In this document: one piece after another, positions 1-7,340 of the stretch
Numbering within the stretch: position 1 is the stretch's first letter
Layout: each line of letters begins with the position of its first letter
DNA from: Cephalothrix simula
Taxonomy: Eukaryota; Nemertea; Palaeonemertea; Archinemertea; Cephalotrichidae
Reading direction: 5' to 3'
Length of the DNA stretch: 11,425 nt
Assembly: GCA_035591015.1 (NCBI GenBank)
Contig: JAXIUW010201510.1
Location: forward strand, 1 to 11,425
Notes under the pieces: model-generated
What the model was told of the DNA's origin: nothing
The model's database searches: none
What the model saw: the letters and a program-made list of their open reading frames with translations, nothing else
Made by a program: the position numbers and the translations under genes

Positions 1-165
1 AAAAACGGATCTAGAATATACTCTAATACACTTCTGTACCAAATTTCATCAAAATCGAAGCATTCTATGATACACTTTTCCCGGTCACAGACACACACAC
101 ACACACACACAGACTACGGGTGATCGCATAGGCTCACATTTGGCAAGTGAGCTAATAATTTATAT
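1..165 (+). repeat. Dispersed repeat remnant with an (AC)n tract
   Basis: The segment reads as a low-complexity phrase (ACCAAATTTCATCAAAATCG), a short spacer, a perfect AC run at 91-111, then GACTACGGG and a sequence containing GCTCACATTTGG. From memory, 'ccaaatttcatcaaaatcg' followed by an acaga/acacac tract is a recurrent layout at the 3' side of interspersed repeats in invertebrates; I cannot name the family. The left boundary lies outside the window, so length and termini are unknown. No reading frame worth reporting runs through it. Confidence 0.4.
91..111. repeat. (AC)n dinucleotide microsatellite
   Basis: Uninterrupted AC dinucleotides, about ten units, preceded by CACAG and followed by GACTACGGG. 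It lies inside the repeat remnant at 1-165, so it probably spread with that repeat rather than arising independently. Confidence 0.95.
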
Positions 166-179
166 CTAACCCTAGTAAA

Positions 180-355
180 TATGGTGACGCACTAATTGAC
201 CTCTAAAACAATGGGGGGGGGCAGGCATAAGCTCTCCGGAGAAGGAACCGACGTGCGCGACACGTTGTTTAATCACCGACACGTACATCCCCATGCCTTG
301 ATAATCTTGTCATTGGTGCGGCTCGAACCCGTGACCTTCCAATTATGAGCCAAGT
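180..355 (-). mobile_element. SINE-like remnant derived from tRNA-Met (3' half)
   Basis: Read on the minus strand, positions 349-314 give the 3' half of a tRNA: an anticodon-loop sequence CTCATAA (CAT anticodon, as in elongator tRNA-Met), the variable region GGAAGGTC, a pol III B-box GGTTCGAGCC (329-320) and a CACCA-like end. The 5' half with the A-box is absent upstream, so this is not a functional tRNA gene. Downstream on the minus strand come 'cacgtcggttccttctccggagagc' type sequence (255-231) and a G/C homopolymer at 213-221, consistent with a tRNA-derived SINE body. Assignment to a SINE is inference; the tRNA-Met resemblance is direct. The outer limits are approximate. Confidence 0.5.
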
Positions 356-569
356 GGAAGAAAATATGGAATACTAAAATGGCTAATTAGGTAGCTAATT
401 TCAATTCGTCTCCTTTTTTCATCAGATTTCAAATGAATACATGTTTTGCTTACCTACTACAGTACTATTCCGCGAATCTACCTTCTGAGATGCTCATGCT
501 CAGGGCCCCTTTTTGATTACCAGCTAGTAATCATCATTTAATATTTCCGCATATCTATATAATCTATTT

Positions 570-705
570 CATAGCAATCCCGGGTTCGTGCCTAATTTCT
601 GACGTGATACTTTGGCGGTCCGGAAATAATAGGTAAAGCCTTGGTAATGAACGTGCCGGAGATAGTCCCGGTTGTCAGTTTCTCCACCGGAGAACTTGAG
701 GTGTA
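570..705 (+). mobile_element. Possible second, decayed copy of the tRNA-derived SINE-like repeat
   Basis: A B-box-like GGTTCGTGCC occurs at 583-592, preceded by TTTCATAGCAA where the other copy has CTCATAATTGG. About 80 bases further, CCCGGTTGTCAGTTTCTCC and ACCGGAGAACTTG (667-699) match the order and spacing of the GTCGGTTCCTTCTCCGGAGAGCTT block in the copy at 180-355. The body between the two blocks is poorly conserved. It is an old copy or a chance resemblance; orientation is opposite to the first copy. Confidence 0.35.
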
Positions 706-1455
706 ATGCTTCATACGTTCTCGAAACAGTTAAAATAATTTTTTAACCTCGCTAAAATTTTTTTGTAGTATTTGCTGAGGAAAAAGCATTTTCGGCATAA
801 ACTTTTTTCAAAAATATCTCAACTTGCAATTAGAAAGTATATACGTCGGCTTTTTCCTTTTGATCCCCAAGGAGAAATATGACCACAAAAAAATTCTTTA
901 AAAATCCTTTTAAGAAGATCAGATTTTGGTTAAAAAAGATTCTGAAATCCCCTTAACATAAAAAATTTATACCTTGAAAAAAGGCATCATGTATATTTTG
1001 ACTGGTTATTTAAAAGAAAATTTCGGATTGGTTTTTTTCACTACATGTATTTTCAAAATGCATACATTTCAAAAGGTCAACTATAAGGTTTACCAGAGTA
1101 TATCAGCCCTCGACGCGCTCTGGAGGAAGAGCTGACAATGATCACAGAACATATAAAGAAAATAAACAGAAGATAAGCACAATAATTGAATTCTTTTGGT
1201 GACAGGACATAAAATTGAATTGTTTTAGTGACTAAATCAACGTGCGTTTTGAGCCTACAACCAAGTTATTTTAGCTACATGTATGTAATATAAATATACA
1301 TGTAACAACAAAAAATCTTGTTCAGGACAAAGGTTTTACAACATAAATCGTTTTGCTAAAAATCAACAAAACATGATTACAGCTAGTTAAGTAAACTAAT
1401 AGGTCAAGTTTTAGTTACGGTCGTGTTTTTAGAGCAGTGTATAGGCAGAGGCGTA
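706..1455. other. AT-rich stretch without identifiable gene
   Basis: No reading frame, splice-bounded coding segment or tRNA-like structure was seen. It holds three TACATGTA palindromes (1042-1049, 1276-1283, 1297-1304). A short GC-richer patch at 1093-1135 contains CCAGAG and CTCTGG about 20 bases apart, a possible small stem. T-rich and A-rich runs dominate the rest. Confidence 0.6.
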
Positions 1456-1485
1456 CTGTAAAGCGAGAAATTGTTCGCGGGTACT
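1456..1485 (+). repeat. Left TIR of the CTGTAAAGCGAG MITE
   Basis: Thirty bases that pair with 1984-2012 in inverted orientation. The first 13 bases are identical in both arms and the TTCGCGGGTACT segment is also identical. Confidence 0.85.
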
Positions 1486-1983
1486 TATTTTTGCGATTTT
1501 TCGCGGTATGCCTTGTCCGCGAAAATTAATCTCCGCGAAAATTTTTACACTTAACCCCAACTTTTAAGGTGCATTTTTTAGACTTATACATATTTTCCAA
1601 GATTTTATAGCACGAAACCCTCGCCGACAATCTATATTCATTTGATCCATTGTCTGATTGTAGACGTTTTTGACACATGGCGCCTCATATATATAGTCAT
1701 CAGCTGCATTGTTTTCAATTAATGTTACTTTATTACGATTAAAATCACTAACAAATCATTCATGGTGAATAAATTTGTCTACAACACCTTAATACACAAC
1801 AGATTTGCACGAGAGTGTCTTTGATCACTGAGCCGTTTTGACCATAACAGAGAGTAAAATGCTTGATAAACATTTGATGATAAAAATTTAGAATCCGCAA
1901 AAGTAGACACAAAAAAATTACACATAAAAAATTGGAAATCCGCGAAAATTTATATCCGCGAACTTGTCAAAATTGAAAATTCT

Positions 1984-2012
1984 AGTACCCGCGAAAATAT
2001 CTCGCTTTACAG
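1984..2012 (-). repeat. Right TIR of the CTGTAAAGCGAG MITE
   Basis: Inverted partner of 1456-1485. It is followed directly by TA and a TATATA run, so the exact duplication on this side could be longer than TA. Confidence 0.85.
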
Positions 2013-2300
2013 TATATATAAGCCTTTGGCATAGGTTAATGTGTTGCGCGTGGGAGACAGAAAGGCACCAAGAAGGTACCAAAACAATAATAAATGACAT
2101 TATTAACCAATATTAACACATATTGCACTCAAAAAGCGTCGAATAACTAACTGTATACTTTTTCAGGCAACGCTTTAGCAAAAAAAATTGAAAATATTCC
2201 TAAGCGACAAAATCTTATGATGACCACAAAGACTTTTTATGCGTAGAGCGACATAATTCCATGATAACCACATTTTTTAATTGTAGTGACAATGCACAAA
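2013..2300. other. AT-rich spacer, nothing identified
   Basis: No coding signal, inverted repeat or tandem array was recognised between the MITE and the ATTCCCTGAC repeat block. Confidence 0.5.
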
Positions 2301-2400
2301 CCCTGGAATAAAAATTCTCTGTCATTTTTTGTGAAATTCCTTACTTTTCAATGACTTTCAAAGGCTAAAGGAAAATTCCCTGACTTTTCCAGGTTTTCCA
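2301..2400 (+). repeat. Short repeat block of ATTCCCTGACTTTTCC-type motifs
   Basis: Three degenerate direct copies of a motif close to AAATTCCCTGACTTTTCC occur: AAAATTCTCTGTCATTTTT (from 2311), GAAATTCCTTACTTTTC (from 2333) and AAAATTCCCTGACTTTTCC (from 2372), followed by AGGTTTTCCAG. CCCTGGAATAAAAATTC at the left is a rough inverse of the last copy. From memory, 'attccctgacttttccagg' recurs in many animal genomes as part of DNA-transposon remnants, but I cannot name the family. Confidence 0.4.
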
Positions 2401-2551
2401 GATGAATGGCCACAATGATTATGAAATTACTCTTAATCTATATAAGGAAATACGAACTCTATTTAGCGGTATAAGATTCTAGAAACCGCAATCAAATAAT
2501 GTGTAGGGCCTTCCCACCTCCACAATTGCGTTTTCACACAGCAGAAAGATA

Positions 2552-2653
2552 AGGCGTCATCTTATATTTTTGATGTCACTAAATGATACTAAATGCTATG
2601 TATGAATTGAGTAGTAAAATTTGTGAGATACCTAGGAATCTGAGATGACGCCT
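2552..2653. repeat. 102-bp unit bounded by perfect 11-bp inverted repeats
   Basis: AGGCGTCATCT at 2552-2562 is the exact reverse complement of AGATGACGCCT at 2643-2653. The interior is AT-rich, with ACTAAATG occurring twice. The arms are short enough that chance is not excluded. A second loose pair (ACGTTACCT 2683-2691, AGGTAACTGACG 2729-2740) lies just to the right. Confidence 0.4.
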
Positions 2654-2759
2654 ACAGACTATTGGTCGATTTTCTATAGGTGACGTTACCTGTAAAGCGT
2701 CAAGCGAATCTTTAGAGGAAACACCACGAGGTAACTGACGTAGAGATCATTCATAGTCT

Positions 2760-4590
2760 AAAACTAGAATATTAGCGTCAAAAGCTATGATTATAGTAAA
2801 AATTACAACCATATATTACAAGATGATAGTAAATTTTATTCATTCATAAAATTCGTGGTAGAATGAGTGACCATAAGTGTTTATAAGTCATTGCATCTTT
2901 TAGATATTGTATTTGAGTGAACCTGAGTGAACTTACCTATTACTTCATTCCATAAACCATCAGATTGACGATCGGAGTAGGTCTAAATAAGGAAAGAAAA
3001 TCAATATTAGTTATTCATGTTAATTAATTCAATTAATTAGTTACTATTATAAATTATCAGTTATTCCAAAAAATGACCTAAAAGGATCCATAAACCCCAT
3101 TGAAATACAATTATCTAGCATTGACTTATCTGACAATTTTGAGGATTCTAAAATATTAGTTTAAACTTTTTCACGAATAGAGGATTATCAAAAAGAAGTT
3201 TGATCATAGGATTACACTATGCTTTAAACATTTAAAATGGATATACAAAAAATATTGGAATTAATTCAAGGATATGGCAAAAAGAATTTTTTTCCGAAAG
3301 GAGAAAAATAAAGAAGGTATAGTACTTTTTCTTTCTAAATTATGTTAGGACTAAGGGGCTATTTTAAATTTTCAAATTTCTTTATTTACAAGTTAGAATA
3401 AATAAATCGTAGTTTGTTATAGGTGTTGATATTTTGAAAATTTACACTTCTTGGGACTACTTAATGTTCACTTTTGTAGGGGGAGGCCGGGAGGGGAGCA
3501 GATATAAATTGTTATTTCATAAAATTATCGGTTATTTTGAAACGCTCCCTAATTTAATGTAATATTTTAAACGTACTCTCTCGAAATAATATAAAAAATT
3601 AAAAAAAACACATTTACCTTCCCCTGGGCCAGATAATTATAATTCATCTTAGTGTATATATGAAATTTTGAGCTAACTGTGCAACAATCATGAATATTGA
3701 CTGACATTGATGGTAATTTTTATAAGTAGCGCCATCTTTGATGAGTGTTAAATCACAATTTCTTGCCGAGTTACGGAAAAATAAATACATGTATCTTTGA
3801 TCATCTTAAAATATTTGACATTATTAGTTACTCAATAATCATTATATAAACAAATTAAGTGGCTAATAATCAAAATAATGTCAAATAAGCAAAGAATTAT
3901 ATTAATTTAGTTAAGAATTTTGATCAATTTTAGCAAAAAAAAAATTTAAAAAGGTGGTGCTACTATAATCATGGCTGCCAATATCTTTCAATACAAATAA
4001 AACCGTTTCAAAATGCCCCAAAAGTATATAAATATTTTAAAAATACTCCAAATGAACGTAGAATTTGTATAACGGTATATCTATTTATCTATGTAAATTA
4101 GGCCTAATGAAGAAAGGCATCATATTTTGTAAAATAACATGTAGTCTATCTTTTAGTAAGGTCAAAATGTTTGAACTTTGGAAAAATATGGACTCGCTAA
4201 GTCGCTAAATTCCCACAATATAAATATATTTTTCCTTTTATAAAAAAAAACATTTTTAGTACTAGTATCGACGATGTCCCGACACTTAATAGCAAAATAA
4301 AATTTTGCTAGCAAACTTTTGGTTCAGAAAGTCGTCAAATTCTATGGAAGGCCATTTAATATAGAGTCAACAGTCACAATAGATAAAGGAGGGAGAGGAG
4401 TAAGCATAAGTGGTCATAAGTTGCAGACGATATCTATTATGAGATGAAAACACCTAATTAGATATGGTTCGAAGATCGAGAGTTGCCTAGATAGAAACCC
4501 TAGGCCTAAGGATCCCGGTGTTAATGCCCTAAGTGTCCCGTGGCGATTAGTGTCCTCTTCGTAGCATAGGGTCATATAGCATAGTATGGC
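2760..4590. other. Long AT-rich stretch without identifiable gene
   Basis: I found no splice-bounded coding segment, tRNA or convincing repeat structure. Local features are an ATTAATTAATTCAATTAATTAG AT-only palindrome region near 3019-3040, a purine-rich patch (GGGGGAGGCCGGGAGGGGAG, 3479-3498), one TACATGTA (3786-3793) and scattered A or T runs. A minus-strand frame at 4414-4611 has no convincing splice sites or conserved look. It is compatible with intron or intergenic DNA. Confidence 0.55.
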
Positions 4591-4596
4591 TTTTTT

Positions 4597-4670
4597 GTCG
4601 GACACTGGCAACCGGCGTTTATTTTTCTACCTTTCCTATTCAAAAGTACATGCCGGACACTGAACGCCGG
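4597..4670 (+). repeat. Pair of direct repeats with CGGACACTG core
   Basis: GTCGGACACTGGCAACCGGC at 4597-4616 is echoed by GCCGGACACTGAACGCCGGA at 4652-4671, 55 bases apart. Both contain CGGACACTG and an inverted CCGG. They sit just outside the left arm of the foldback element and may be remnants of another repeat or of its flank. Confidence 0.5.
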
Positions 4671-4720
4671 ATGACACGGCAAACCGTTACAACGGTATAT
4701 AAAAGAAACTTCTTTCGATA

Positions 4721-5119
4721 TACACAACTGGCTGGATAAATTGTCGGAGAAGCAACCAAAAAGGGCTCCCCCTAAGTCATCTATATTAATGCATGTTAAT
4801 TTTTTTCTCTCACGGAAATGGGTCATGTTACATATCTAAATGAAGCTGGCAATGTACATAGGCCATATAAGTAACAATCGATGAGTTTTAGAACACTTGG
4901 TTTGACTTATAGCGCCCCTAGCGGAGAATCAGAACTTTAAAAAATTCATTTGCCCCCATAAATTGTACATTGCTGGATAGGTAATAGATTTTGCGTGAAT
5001 GATTTGCATATCCAAATTTCATGAAGTCATGGTGGCGCCCCCTAGTGGCGAAAAACTAAATTACGCCTCCTCAGTTGAGCAATTTGGTTACTGATGGACA
5101 AAATATGATGACAGAAATG
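4721..5119 (+). repeat. Left arm of the foldback element
   Basis: Contains two short GC-rich blocks, AGCGCCCCTAGCGG (4911-4924) and GGCGCCCCCTAGTGGCG (5034-5050), each mirrored in the right arm. Compared with the right arm it lacks a segment of about 60 bases near 4781-4793. Confidence 0.8.
5035..5048 (-). promoter_or_regulatory. Perfect match to the CTCF core motif inside the foldback
   Basis: On the minus strand the sequence is CCACTAGGGGGCGC, which fits the CTCF core CCASYAGRKGGCRS at all 14 positions. The mirrored site in the right arm (plus strand, 5254-5267, CCACTAGGAGGCGC) has one mismatch. The motif match is direct; binding is unproven, because such blocks also occur in repeats for unrelated reasons. 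Confidence 0.4.
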
Positions 5120-5189
5120 GAATTTGCATAAAATTTGTGAATAGAGGGGGAATGTTTATTTCGAAAATTACCCAATGATATCATCGAGT

Positions 5190-5680
5190 CGTTTCTGCCA
5201 TCGGATTTTGTCCATCAGCAACCATTTCTGCTCAACTGATGAGGCGTTTTTCGCCACTAGGAGGCGCCGCGATGATGTCACAAAATTTTGATATGCAAAT
5301 CATTCACGCAAAATCTTTTACATATCCAAAAATGTGCAATTTATGGGGGCAAATTCTCGTAGTCAAAAATTGAAAATGAATTTTTTAACCTTCTGATTCT
5401 CCGCTGGGCGCTAAGTCAAACCAAGTGTTCTGAAACTCATCGATTGTTACTTATATGGACTGCGTATATTGCCAGATTCATTTAGATATGTAACATGCAC
5501 CTAAGGCCAGTAACATGACCCATTTCCGTGAAAAAAATAAATTAACATGCTTATTACAAAAGTTCGTTCCAAGACCTTCCTAAAAATGTATAGTTTTCCT
5601 AGGTTAATGTTATGAATAGATGACTTAGGGGGAAGCCCTTTTTGGTTGCTCCTCCGACAATTTTTCCAGCCAATTGTGTA
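5190..5680 (-). repeat. Right arm of the foldback element
   Basis: Inverted partner of 4721-5119. The GC-rich blocks appear here as CGCCACTAGGAGGCGCC (5253-5269) and CCGCTGGGCGCT (5401-5412), each with changes from the left-arm version. Its outer end lies about 55 bases from the candidate exon at 5737-5866. Confidence 0.8.
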
Positions 5681-5736
5681 ATTGGTAAGAATTAAGAATT
5701 TCTTATTACGTGAAAAGAAACACTCGATATTTTTAC

Positions 5737-5866
5737 CTCCGGTAGCTAGAGTACGATTGACTCGAACAGGGTCATCTTCAGGTGCTAGATCGCCCATAGC
5801 AATGAGCGCCTGTTTTATTATGGCCTCTGGCAAGTAATATCTAAGCTTCAGGTTGCGTTTTGAGAC
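5737..5866 (-). CDS. Candidate internal exon, 130 bp, protein not recognised
   Basis: On the minus strand a pyrimidine-rich tract (TTATTTTTCTGTTTACCTGTAG) ends in an AG at 5868-5867; the exon then runs to 5737, where CCGGAG is followed by a donor GTAAAAATA at 5736. The frame starting at 5866 is open throughout: 43 codons plus one base, so phase 0 in and phase 1 out. It encodes VSKRNLK, then LRYYLPEAIIKQALIAMGD, then LAPEDDPVRVNRTLATGG. It reads like soluble, partly helical protein with a charged loop, with no membrane segment or known catalytic motif. GC is about 48% (62 of 130), clearly above the surroundings. I do not recognise the family, and no partner exon was found in the window, so adjacent introns would exceed 5 kb on both sides. 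A TTG-initiated frame spanning 5501-5833 is just this exon running on into its intron. A retained fragment of a dead gene is the main alternative. Confidence 0.45.
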
Positions 5867-6198
5867 CTACAGGTAAACAGAAAAATAATAAACGTATTTA
5901 AAAAGGGTTCATTAATTGGTAAATACAATACATTTATGTACCGGAAAACTGGTAACCTGGAACAAGGAAGATCGAACATTTTCAGAATAAATTATTCGAT
6001 CCCTTAGACAGTTTTAGAGAGATCGTGCGGGGCTGCGGACTTGAAAAGGACGCAAATCAAGGAGAGAGAAAAAGATCGATAAACGCACCAAGCGCACTGG
6101 GTAGGAGAAGTAAGTCGATCACACTGCGAGCTCGAAAACGCATCGATGCCACATGTGAGCTCCTTGTGTGCTCGAAAAAAACAAACAAAACGTCTATA
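5867..6198. other. Probable intron with a GC-richer repeat-like patch
   Basis: No further exon was identified upstream of the candidate minus-strand exon. From 6023 to 6170 the DNA is richer in GC and purines and contains GATCG three times and CTGCGAGCTCGAAAACGCA at 6124-6142. The last resembles CTGCGAGCTCGCAAACACA at 7290-7308 on the far side of the hAT-like insertion. The frames at 6025-6273 and 6057-6365 straddle the transposon boundary and are not genes. Confidence 0.4.
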
Positions 6199-6205
6199 CC
6201 CTTGG

Positions 6206-6234
6206 CAGGGGGGTTGTCAGAGTCAGACAACCTC
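6206..6234 (+). repeat. Left TIR of the hAT-like element
   Basis: GGTT, then GTCAGA twice, then CAACCTC after the CAGGGG tip. The outer arms GGTTGTC and GACAACC can pair with each other as a local hairpin. Confidence 0.75.
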
Positions 6235-6673
6235 AAGACATCGGGGAGTGGGTTGGTGTCAAACGACCACTGAACTGAAATATATTTTGTCTCGAGACGA
6301 AACATTATTATGTTACATAATGATATAAATACAGAATTAATTTTAAGATACACAAAAGGGTTCATCTTAGAGCCGGGCGAGCAGGAGCGAGGCTATCGAG
6401 GCTCACCCTTTAAAAATAAAAATGTTATCAAAACAATTTTATGAAGATATGAAGACTGCGCGAAGAGAGATCATGACATACAGCTAGCTAATAAAACTAT
6501 CATAATTGTAATTTTATTGGTTGTATCTTGATATTAGAAAATTAAACGAATATGACTTAAAAGTTCTTCTGACAATGATTTTGATTCACGGGCAATTTGT
6601 GACCATAAACGAGAGGATATATAAGACGGTGCCCTTAGTCCATAATTATTTACCAAAAACAATTAAATAACAT

Positions 6674-7049
6674 GTCAGATAAATTGGTGGTGTCCGGCAA
6701 TTTTATCCGACGTCAGATAAATTGGGTGGTGTCATCTGACATCAGGCAAGAAAATTTTGTCGCGTCAAGAAAAATTTGTCTGTGTAAAATTTGTCTGACG
6801 TTAAGTAATTTGGGTGGTGTAAAGAAACTTTTGTCATAAAATTTATCTGATGTCATATAAATTGGGTGGCATCAAGAAAATTGAGTCGCGTAAAATAAAT
6901 TTTGTAAAAAAATGTCGCAAAAGCCAAAAATTTTGGGTGGGTGTTCTTGGCCGGTGTCATTTTATTTTATCTTACGTCCGGGTAAATTGAGTGGTCTCCT
7001 TGGACGGTGTCAGATTACCAAATGTCAGATAATTTGGGTGGTGGGTGTC
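6674..7049 (+). repeat. Degenerate interspersed 21-26-bp repeat inside the hAT-like element
   Basis: Six related copies share GTCAGATAA followed by ATTGGGTGGTGTC: 6674-6694, 6712-6733, 6797-6820, 6852-6873, 6976-6998 and 7024-7049. Spacing is irregular (starts 38, 85, 55, 124 and 48 bases apart), so this is not a clean tandem array. Between copies, GTCGCG, AAGAAAATT and TTTGTC fragments also recur. All six full copies are in the same orientation. Confidence 0.7.
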
Positions 7050-7085
7050 AAAACCCAATTTTCAACAAAATAACGCAAAATTTCT

Positions 7086-7110
7086 GAGGTTGTCTGACAA
7101 CCGACCCCTG
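7086..7110 (-). repeat. Right TIR of the hAT-like element, with a 15-bp palindrome
   Basis: Inverted partner of 6206-6234. It contains GGTTGTCTGACAACC (7088-7102), a perfect palindrome about a central T, and ends CCGACCCCTG against the CCCTTGG duplication. Confidence 0.75.
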
Positions 7111-7117
7111 CCCTTGG

Positions 7118-7340
7118 TGTAAAATCGTTGGGTTTTCGAGCTTGCACAAGTGTGCTACCGATACTCATTATGACGTCACTAATTAACAATCATCGACGAC
7201 TATGCTTCTCACCACTTCATCAATTATATAATAGATACCTATTATTAACGTCCCATTTTAATAAAATATTTGATCGCACAGCAAGTTCGCTGCGAGCTCG
7301 CAAACACACCGGGCGCGCATGAAGAGGTCGATCAAGGACA
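7118..7340. other. Right flank of the hAT-like insertion with repeat echoes
   Basis: TTTTCGAGCTTGCACAAG (7135-7152) is a loose inverse of the CTCCTTGTGTGCTCGAAAA block at 6160-6178. CTGCGAGCTCGCAAACACA (7290-7308) is a direct echo of 6124-6142. A GGGCGCGC patch lies at 7311-7318. These echoes suggest the transposon landed inside an older repeat. The plus-strand frame at 7128-7322 shows no gene-like character. Confidence 0.35.

Larger units (their letters stand above)
1456..2012. mobile_element. 557-bp MITE with ~30-bp terminal inverted repeats and TA duplication
   Basis: The left end (1456-1485) begins CTGTAAAGCGAGAAATTG and runs through TTCGCGGGTACT. The right end (1984-2012), reverse-complemented, gives the same sequence with one substitution and a one-base gap. 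Both ends are flanked by TA (1454-1455 and 2013-2014), the target duplication expected of Tc1/mariner-type insertion. Just inside the ends, CCGCGAAAATT-type motifs recur: two near 1517-1545, others near 1938-1965 and 1988. The interior is AT-rich and encodes no transposase, so mobility would depend on an enzyme supplied elsewhere. A minus-strand frame across the right end (1918-2100) is only a translation of the TIR. Superfamily assignment is inferred from the TA duplication alone. Confidence 0.8.
4721..5680. mobile_element. Foldback-type element with ~400-490-bp inverted arms
   Basis: The left arm (about 4721-5119) pairs with the right arm (about 5190-5680) along nearly its whole length in inverted orientation. 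Matching landmarks, left against reverse-complemented right, are: TACACAACTGGCTGG; TTGTCGGAGAAGCAACCAAA; GGGCTCCCCCTAAGTCATCTAT; ACGGAAATGGGTCATGTTAC; GTAACAATCGATGAGTTT; CACTTGGTTTGACTTA; GCCCCCATAAATTG; TTTTGCGTGAATGATTTGCATAT; CCTAGTGGCGAAAAAC; CAGTTGAGCA; and CTGATGGACAAAAT. The central spacer is 5120-5189. The right arm is longer mainly because of roughly 60 extra bases near 5550-5610. Weak similarity (AAGAAA..TTCTT) may extend the arms to about 4703 and 5704. No transposase is present and no target duplication was resolved. Arms have diverged by substitutions and small indels, so the insertion is not very recent. Confidence 0.85.
6206..7110. mobile_element. 905-bp non-autonomous hAT-like DNA transposon
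   Basis: The left end (6206-6234) starts CAGGGGGGTTGTCAGAG; the right end (7086-7110), reverse-complemented, starts CAGGGGTCGGTTGTCAGA. After that both reach GACAACCTC. The element is flanked by an exact 7-bp direct repeat CCCTTGG (6199-6205 and 7111-7117). The CAGGG terminus suits hAT elements, but hAT duplications are usually 8 bp, so a one-base loss or another superfamily is possible. The left TIR has GTCAGA duplicated in tandem relative to the right. The interior holds no transposase frame; its centre-right is a degenerate repeat of a GTCAGATAAATTGGGTGG motif. Internal repeats in the same register as the TIR suggest the interior grew from the ends. Confidence 0.75.

Noticed and set aside
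314-349. Functional tRNA-Met gene
   Set aside because: Only the 3' half is present; no A-box or acceptor-stem partner is found upstream.
1918-2100. Minus-strand open frame of 60 residues
   Set aside because: It is the translation of the MITE right end and its flank.
3000-3060. AT-only palindromes as an origin or regulatory site
   Set aside because: In DNA this AT-rich such palindromes are expected by chance.
4414-4826. Two overlapping minus-strand open frames left of the foldback
   Set aside because: They cross into the foldback arm, lack convincing splice sites and have no protein-like composition.
6025-6365. Open frames on both strands across the left end of the hAT-like element
   Set aside because: They straddle the transposon boundary and overlap each other on opposite strands; no domain is visible.
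6674-7049. CRISPR array
   Set aside because: The repeats are degenerate and irregularly spaced, they sit inside a transposon, and the genome is eukaryotic in character.
7128-7322. Plus-strand open frame of 64 residues
   Set aside because: It lies in repeat-like flank of the hAT-like element and has no gene-like features.
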